Assembly (NCBI GenBank): GCA_024803745.1
Contig: JANJXV010000160.1
Location: forward strand, 812,001 to 876,000
DNA: 64,000 nt
Origin: Megascapheus bottae
Taxonomy: Eukaryota; Chordata; Mammalia; Rodentia; Geomyidae
Reading direction: 5' to 3'
A program made the position numbers and the translations under genes. Position 1 is the stretch's first letter. Every line of letters begins with the position of its first letter. The notes under the pieces were generated by a model. That model searched no databases, was not told the DNA's origin, and saw only the letters and a list, made by a program, of their open reading frames with translations. This document shows positions 58,101-64,000 of the stretch, piece by piece.

Positions 58101-59154
58101 ATACAAGCTATTCAGAACCAATGAGAATGTAACTGGGACTGCTGTAAGGAAAATCAACCTGGAACCAGTCACCTTACCTGTTCTCCCCTCCCCAACCACA
58201 GGAAGAACTCACACCACAGATCAGTGGACTTCTCTTTCTCTCTGCTTCCCAGCTTCCACAAGGTAAGTGGCATTGTCCTGCCACATTCTCCCAACTAAGA
58301 TTTATGTTCAGCCTCCTCTCAGGCCCAACACCAAGGACCAAGCCATTTCCTCCTTTACATCATTTTACCAAGTATTTTGCGACCGTAACAGAAGGCTGGC
58401 TAAGGCAGACGCTCAGGACTGCAATACCAACTCTAAGAAGAAATTTAATAAATGTTACCATCAGGATCTTGGTAACACCCCCTCAAATACTTCATTTGCT
58501 GTGAGAATATGATTTCTTAACAGAAGCAGAAGAGGTCCTAGACGGAATTGGGCTCTTCAGCATCAGTACAAAACTACTTCTGCCTTCCCATTTCCATCAA
58601 GCACCTCAATACCACACTGTTTTTGGAAGCCCAGGCTTGGAAATGAGGTTTCTGATTTACTTTTCAATTTGCACTCAGAGGAATGTGTCATAGCCGTGGG
58701 TCACTTGAGTCACTCAGGTGCTTCCCGGAATAATGCCCAGGATGGGGGAGGAGGGGTCCTTTGGAATTGTGCTTTTGCAAAAAGTGACATCACTGAAAAG
58801 TTATCAGCAACACTTCCTCAGAGATACCAGGAGAAGCTGTATTGTTTAGACAAATGCTAATCATTGAGGCCTCCTGCAAATTAAGAGGAAAAAGTGATAA
58901 GAAAAAAAAACATCAAGAAAGGATCAGTGTACATTTGTAACTAGTTTTTGCAGGAAGATGTGGCCCTGACATCACTGCAGATGCAGGGGACCAGGAAGGG
59001 CAAGAGAATTGGCAGGTGGCTGTCATCCAGTTGGCCTGGCCTGACACTGTCACAGACAAGCATATTTTGCTTGTCTGTGGAAGGCTTGGGATCTTTTTTT
59101 GGATCCTGATTTTTTAAATGCTCACAGTCCCCTGAAAAAGACAAAGTCTTTCTG
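58101..59154. other. Unique sequence
   Basis: A strong donor-like CACAAG|GTAAGTGG lies at 58262/58263, but no convincing exon partner is seen. No gene recognised. Confidence 0.5.
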
Positions 59155-59166
59155 ATAAGGATTTTT

Positions 59167-59440
59167 TTGTTGTTGTTTTTGTTGCTGTTTTGTTTTTGTT
59201 GTTGTCAGTTGTGGGGCTTGAACTCAGGGCCCAGGCACTGTCCCAGAGCTCTTTTGCTCAAGGCTAGCACTCCACCACCACGAGCCACAGCTACATTTCC
59301 AGTTTTTGAGTGGTTTATTGGAAGTAAGAGTCTCAAGAGGACTTTCCTGCCCAGCGTGACTTTTAATTGTGATTCTCAGACCTCGGCCCCCAGAGTAGCT
59401 ACGGTTATAGACATGAGCTACTGGAAGCACCTGGCTTCCA
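59167..59440 (-). mobile_element. B1-Geo composite SINE with 12-bp duplication
   Basis: Reverse copy with a (GTT)n complement tail at 59168-59205, then GTGGGGCTTGAACTCAGGGC, GAGTGGTTTATTGGAAGTAA and CAGAGTAGCTACGGTTATAG. ATAAGGATTTTT flanks it at 59155-59166 and 59441-59452. Confidence 0.94.
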
Positions 59441-59639
59441 ATAAGGATTTTTAAATGATGTTACTTTTAAGTTGTTTTTGCCTCAAAACAAGTGAGGGGA
59501 AAAAATGGCAGATCACTGGACCAGTTGAAAATACACCAGACAAATGCAAAAGGATCCAAAGCATGCTCATAGCAAGTCCGTCAGATAAAATGCAATTCAA
59601 GGTCAAAAGCATACATTTTTCCAAATGAGAGATCCCTTA

Positions 59640-59800
59640 ATTATTTATATATTTATTATTAATATTTATTCATATATTTGATAACATATTATATGTAAGA
59701 TGTAACATATATAATTATATATTATATTCATATAATTTGTATGTGACATAATGTACTAGGTATCATTATAGATTATATGTATATATCTGTGATCTTTGAC
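59640..59800. repeat. AT-rich low-complexity tract
   Basis: TATTTATATATTTATTATT-type text with many short palindromes; no feature beyond composition. Confidence 0.85.
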
Positions 59801-59909
59801 CCAAACTAATAGAGTAATAAAACATTCTGTACCTAAAGGAAGAGCATAAAGGAAAGAAATTGGGGAATGTTAGAATATGCCCCAATATGGGAGGAGGTAA
59901 AAGAATGCT

Positions 59910-59985
59910 AATGGGGCCTTACTATGAAATACTATGCAGGGATTAGAATGATCTACCTATGAACTATAGCACTCGAATGACTTGC
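59910..59985 (+). repeat. Old L1 3' fragment
   Basis: TATGAAATACTATGCAGGG and ATCTACCTATGAACTATAGC fit the L1 ORF2 3' end (GGAATACTATGCAGC ... ATGAACTAGAGC), as at 21830. Confidence 0.5.
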
Positions 59986-60349
59986 TATTGTTGGAGACTT
60001 CCCACGTCTGGACATGCCTTCTGTCCTTCTGTGAGCGATCAGCAACCACAAAACAATTGACATGGAGACAGGTAGCTTATCTCCCTGCCCTCTTATAAGT
60101 CAAAGTCTGTCCCGGAACACCAAATAGGAAGCTCACAGTGAGATAGGGCTTAGACGAGATGTCACCTGGGGGTATTTACTTCCATTCCACCTTCTGTTTG
60201 CCCTCTCCTACTGTTCTTGCTCCAACATAGGTGCATCTGGAGAGCAGGTCTCAAATGACCACATGCACAAGTCCCGAGTGCAAGCTCTACTCCACAAAGC
60301 ACAAGCCAAGGCAGGCTGCCACAAAGTGATGGACCCTAATGATGACGAC
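59986..60349. other. Unique sequence
   Basis: No gene recognised. Confidence 0.5.
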
Positions 60350-60545
60350 AGCACTATTTACCATGTTGATATATGAGCATACTATGGGATGCTCAATGCC
60401 TTACGTATTTGTTTTTTCATATTCTCACGAACGTCTCCATAGATAGTCACGAGGAATCCCTATTTTGTAGAGGATGAACTGAAGGCTGGAAGAAGAAATC
60501 TGAATTGCCCGAGTTCATGTTGCCACAAGTTAGCAAAGCAAGTCT
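60350..60545 (-). repeat. MIR SINE
   Basis: CATATTCTCACGAACGTCTC, CTATTTTGTAGAGGATGAAC, TGAAGGCTGGAAG and TTCATGTTGCCACAAGTTAG follow reverse MIR. Confidence 0.62.
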
Positions 60546-60657
60546 TTGCTCCCAGTTGATGCTGCTCAGAGACCAGCAAAGAAGCGTCCACTCTCCAAGG
60601 TCAACTAACGCACCTCCAGACCTGCAGTACCACACTTTGATGCTGTAGGTTGGGTTT

Positions 60658-60892
60658 GGTTTGGGTTCTGTGCCCGTAATGGGGCTTACACTCGGGGTCT
60701 GGGTATGTTGTCTCTTAGCTTCATCACTCAAGGCTAGTGCCCTCCCACTTGAGCCACTTCGGGCTTTCTGTTGGTTAACTGGAGATGAGAATCTCACAGA
60801 CTTTACTCTGCAGGCTGGCTTTGAAAGCCAATCCTCAGATCCCAGCCTCCAGAGCAGCTAGGATTATAGGTGTGAGCCATTGGCAACTTCGT
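60658..60892 (-). mobile_element. B1-Geo composite SINE
   Basis: Reverse copy with GGGGCTTACACTCGGGGTCT, GGTTAACTGGAGATGAGAAT, GCTGGCTTTGAAAGCCAATC and GCAGCTAGGATTATAGGTGT. Confidence 0.9.
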
Positions 60893-61619
60893 TGCAAGTA
60901 CTAAGTTTTAAAAAGTTTATCTCACATATTTCGCTGGGCCTTTGCATGTATCATCATCTTCATTCTTGCCACACTCCTGGGAAATGAATCGCATCCTCCC
61001 TTTCCACAAATAGGAATGTGGAAAGGTGAGAAGCTTTGCGACCAATGAGATGATGGCGGCTCGGATCCGAAACATGTGGGCTCTCTGCCTGGCCTCTCCC
61101 ACCCTTTCCTCAGGTGTTACTGGGCTTCTTTTCCAATAACCAAAGAAACCAAACTTCACCCCGACAGAAGAACTAAAACAAAGCTGATTTCTCCTTACTT
61201 CTCCTAATTCCTGACATCATAGATAAATAAAAAAGCAGTAATAAACCTGTAGGTCCTCACCTCTTAACTGATTTAAGTCCATTCCGAAAGTTACCAGGGG
61301 TGGAAATGAAATTGTCTGTTTCATGTTTGTAATCTTGGGAGAGAAGGGGACAGTCTGAAATTGGTGTTGTAAATTGGGATCCATTTGTGTTAGCCAGGTA
61401 AGAAGTCAGCTCGTTTTCTATTTTTTTTTAATAATTTCCACAAATTTCCTTTTTGTTTTATTCTTGTGTCGATCTCTGTCTCTGTCTCTCTTCCTTCTCT
61501 CCCTTTTCATGTGCCCTCTCACATTTTCACTTCCTATAAGAGGGATCACTGTGCCTGCACTAACATGTGCTATAAAAAAAAAGCCTTTAAATGTGTATGT
61601 TGTTAAATGAAAAGAAATC
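60893..61619. other. Unique sequence
   Basis: A weak MIR-like phrase lies around 60935-61030. No gene recognised. Confidence 0.45.
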
Positions 61620-61965
61620 GCATCTACATCTGCCTGTGTGTCCTTGAGGTTGAAATTCCCTTTTAAAAGAGAGAATTAAATGATAAGGTTAGAGGTCTCC
61701 CGACTCCTCATAATTCTGTCTGTGATTAAAAGCCAATAGTTTCATTATTTTGGTGATGTGCTGGGGTTTTGGGGACTTAATTCTGCCTTGTAAATTGAGG
61801 TCAGCAAGCTAGAAGAAAACTGAAAATCCTCTGGGCTCGCTGCTATGTTCCCGAGACCAGAGTCGCTATCAGCTCTGTCCTAATGAATCTCCACTCTATT
61901 AAGTGGTTATTTGGTCTTGAAATAGGTCATTTGTAGCTCCTTCTCACTCAAGAACAGAAGGCAAA
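61620..61965. other. Possible conserved non-coding element
   Basis: Repeat-free and moderately AT-rich, with homeobox-like sites (GAATTAAATGATAAG, GTGATTAAAAGCCAATAG, CCTAATGAATC). It resembles developmental enhancer composition; inference without alignment. Confidence 0.25.
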
Positions 61966-62525
61966 CTGTTAGAGAAGAACTGGAAGAACAGAAGGTGGAT
62001 TGAGACTGAAAAGGGCTCTCCTACCAAGGGCTCCATTTAATGGACTCAGAATAAAGTGCTCTGGGATGGATGGGTCTTACTGTCTAGGAGAGGACCAGGG
62101 AGAAGGATGGAGGAGGGGTGGGGTGGGGGGGGGAATCTGATCAAGATGCCTTGCCTGCATACACAGGTAGGTCAAAATGAATCCCTCTGTACAACTAATT
62201 AAAGTTAATTTTAAAGTTAGTGTGTGGGGGGGTGGGGGAGAAAGATTGTGTTGAGGTGTTTTCAGTAGGATGCTGACAGAACTCTGACCCAGAGAAAAGG
62301 AAGTTCCTGAGGAATATTAAGTGAATGGTACCCAAGAGTACAGATTGAGGAACATTTAGGAATTTTTAAAAAATGAGCTGTTGGTAATTAGGCAAGAAAT
62401 CTCCTCAGGTGGTCGCATGAAATATATTACCCAAACTGAGACACTCAAAAACAAAAGGGAAGGCCATGCATCATTCACAGGAACTACCCCAGACACACTG
62501 GAACTAAATAATACTATAAGAAAAT
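61966..62525. other. Unique sequence with G-rich runs
   Basis: GGGGTGGGGTGGGGGGGGG at about 62116-62134 and TGGGGGGGTGGGGGAG at 62225-62240 are possible quadruplex formers. No gene recognised. Confidence 0.5.
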
Positions 62526-62533
62526 GAGTTTCA

Positions 62534-62735
62534 GGACTGGGAGCATAACCTAGTGGTAGAGTGTTCCCCTAGCAAACACGAAGCCCTGGGTTTGATTCCT
62601 CAGTTCCACATATACAGAAAAAGCCAGAAGTGCCTCTGTGGCTCAAGTGGCAGAGCACTAACCTTGAGCAAAAAGTGTCCAAGGACAGTGTGCAGGCCCC
62701 GAGTTCAAGCTCCAGGACTGGTTAAAAAAAAAAAA
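62534..62735 (+). mobile_element. IDL-Geo SINE
   Basis: GACTGGGAGCATAACCTAGT head, GGGTTTGATTCCTCAGTTCC and GCCAGAAGTGCCTCTGTGGC, ending CTCCAGGACTGG with a poly(A) tail. GAGTTTCA flanks it at 62526-62533 and 62736-62743. Confidence 0.94.
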
Positions 62736-62743
62736 GAGTTTCA

Positions 62744-63173
62744 TGTGTACTGTTTAGGCCATAGGGTGCAGGCGTACTTTCAGCTCCTATTCCTGGGCCA
62801 AAAGCAGACATTACTAATGGATTGTGGCTTCTGTCCCTTTAAACTGGACTGTGGTCTCAAATCCATTCTCAACAGAGCCTCCCTCTTCTTCCCTACAAAT
62901 CCATAGGCAGGAGCAGAGGGGAACAGATCTTTGTGGTCATTAACAACATTTATTTCCACTCTGTTCCTTTCCCCCCCCCCGCCCCTTTTAATCCTCCCAT
63001 TTTTCTCTCTTTAGAATCTAGAATTCTATATCGCACGTGTTAGATAAGTCTCAGAGTTTGCTTGAAAATCTTGTGCTTTTAAAAATGCTTTATGACATTT
63101 TATCAATTCACTACCTAGAACAATTAGGTACAAATAACCACCATACTCTGTTTTGTTTTGTTTTCAATTTAGG
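62744..63173. other. Unique sequence
   Basis: C10 run at about 62972-62981. It ends in the T-rich tract before the candidate terminal exon. Confidence 0.5.
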
Positions 63174-63640
63174 CCTGAAAAAGAAATCTTCTAGTAGATT
63201 TCCACCGGTTGGAAATTTTAAGGTTGGGATAAGTAAACATGGTCATTTTCTAAGGGAGGAGTCTGGTCTCAACCTTAGGAAATACATCAGAGAATTCCAA
63301 CATGCTTGGCTAACAGTTGCTAAACTGAGTGGGCTCAGCCAAGAACAGTGGTCCAGATTTATGAGCACATACGAGGCCAACCTTCTTAGGAACACTAATA
63401 TCTATCATTTGTCCGTTCTGCGAGAAAGGTCAGGGGATGTGGCAAGGACCATTTCAAGGGTCCCTGTGCCACTTGCATAAGAGACCAATGACCTGCAAAC
63501 AAGGTCATCTGTTACTAAAATGGAAAGGTGCACTGGGAGCACTAGTCTAATTCCAGAGCAGTGATCTGGAGCCTGACAACAAATGCCCTGTGGCTTATAT
63601 CGCTCCCCAATAAAAATGGTATTTGATGTTATCCGAGCTA
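63174..63640 (+). other. Candidate terminal exon-like segment
   Basis: TTTTGTTTTCAATTTAG is a good acceptor. A frame then stays open for about 100 codons to a stop at 63478-63480, and AATAAA follows at 63609-63614 with T/G-rich sequence after it. The frame has no family resemblance that I can see. It could be a 3' terminal exon of an unknown or non-coding transcript, an old repeat, or chance. Confidence 0.28.
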
Positions 63641-63835
63641 GTCATTGTAAATTAGTTTATTGCAAATGAAGATACAATTTCATGTGGAGAGCAGTAAGCT
63701 TTCTTTCTCAGACCCAACAGCCTGTGAGTTGAATGCAGTCTTTAAAAATATTTGTATTTGTTCCTTTTTCATATTTAAGACCTTATTTCAGGTTTCCAGA
63801 CTTTAGTCTGGAATGATGATGGAAGCTTGCATTTT

Positions 63836-64000
63836 AAACACATAAATAATAAACATTATTATAAAAATATAATATATAGTAATATATTTGTATAAACATA
63901 AATAATATATTCTATTATATATTTTATATGTAAATATATGTCTAGGAATATAAATATATGTATAATTATACATGCATATTACTATATGGATATGCAATAG
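63836..64000. repeat. AT-rich low-complexity tract
   Basis: AATAATATATT, TATATATTTTATATG and similar text up to the window edge; short frames across it are artefacts. Confidence 0.85.

Noticed and set aside
57975..58142. Second exon-like segment with TTTCTCTAG acceptor and GTAAGG donor
   Set aside because: Most of it overlaps the ancient CCAATCA repeat, so the splice-like signals are probably incidental.
62553..62906. Plus-strand 117-codon frame
   Set aside because: Its first half is an IDL-Geo SINE; the same peptide phrase appears at 49048 for the same reason.

Overview
The window looks like nuclear DNA of a mammal, most likely a geomyoid rodent (kangaroo rat, pocket mouse or pocket gopher). 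It has no operons, ribosome binding sites or long intact reading frames. It is AT-leaning and CpG-poor, and it is full of retroposons. Two SINE types recur on both strands. One has a tRNA-Ala/ID-like head joined to a second monomer ending near GCCCAGGACTGGC. The other has a B1-like head joined to a related second half. The first matches what I recall of IDL-Geo, a SINE described as restricted to Geomyoidea; the species assignment is inference from memory, not from a search.

No protein-coding gene can be called with confidence. Most of the longest open frames are by-products of microsatellites or SINEs; two non-repeat frames (55071-55493 and 40465-40884) match nothing I recognise. The window is therefore intergenic or a large intron or introns. 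Three exon-like segments deserve testing: 20056-20127 (72 nt), 57724-57855 (132 nt), and a possible terminal exon at 63174-63640. All three are speculative.

Layout. 1-9 kb is mostly AT-rich unique sequence with an MLT1-type LTR piece and three copies of a lineage-specific L1 3' UTR, one split by a SINE. 10-19 kb is SINE-rich with tetranucleotide and pyrimidine microsatellites and MIR remnants. 19-25 kb holds a perfect X-box, an exon-like segment, old L1 tails and a 230-bp (CT)n(CA)n tract. 26-30 kb is a block of ancient repeats (MER20, L2, MIR). 30-36 kb contains a possible conserved non-coding element, an ID-like SINE, an MLT1-type LTR and a SINE split by two other SINEs. 36-46 kb is largely unique with two closely related IDL-Geo copies. 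46-52 kb has an L1 insertion with perfect 15-bp target duplications, a long (AAGGG/AAAGG)n tract against a SINE, and a homeodomain-motif-rich segment. 52-64 kb has a solo-LTR-like element, young SINEs, exon-like segments and AT-rich low-complexity ends.

I found no CRISPR array, phage, toxin, cluster or other multi-gene system. The content of interest is retrotransposon history (nested insertions with legible target-site duplications), microsatellite birth at SINE tails, and a few possible regulatory or exonic islands.
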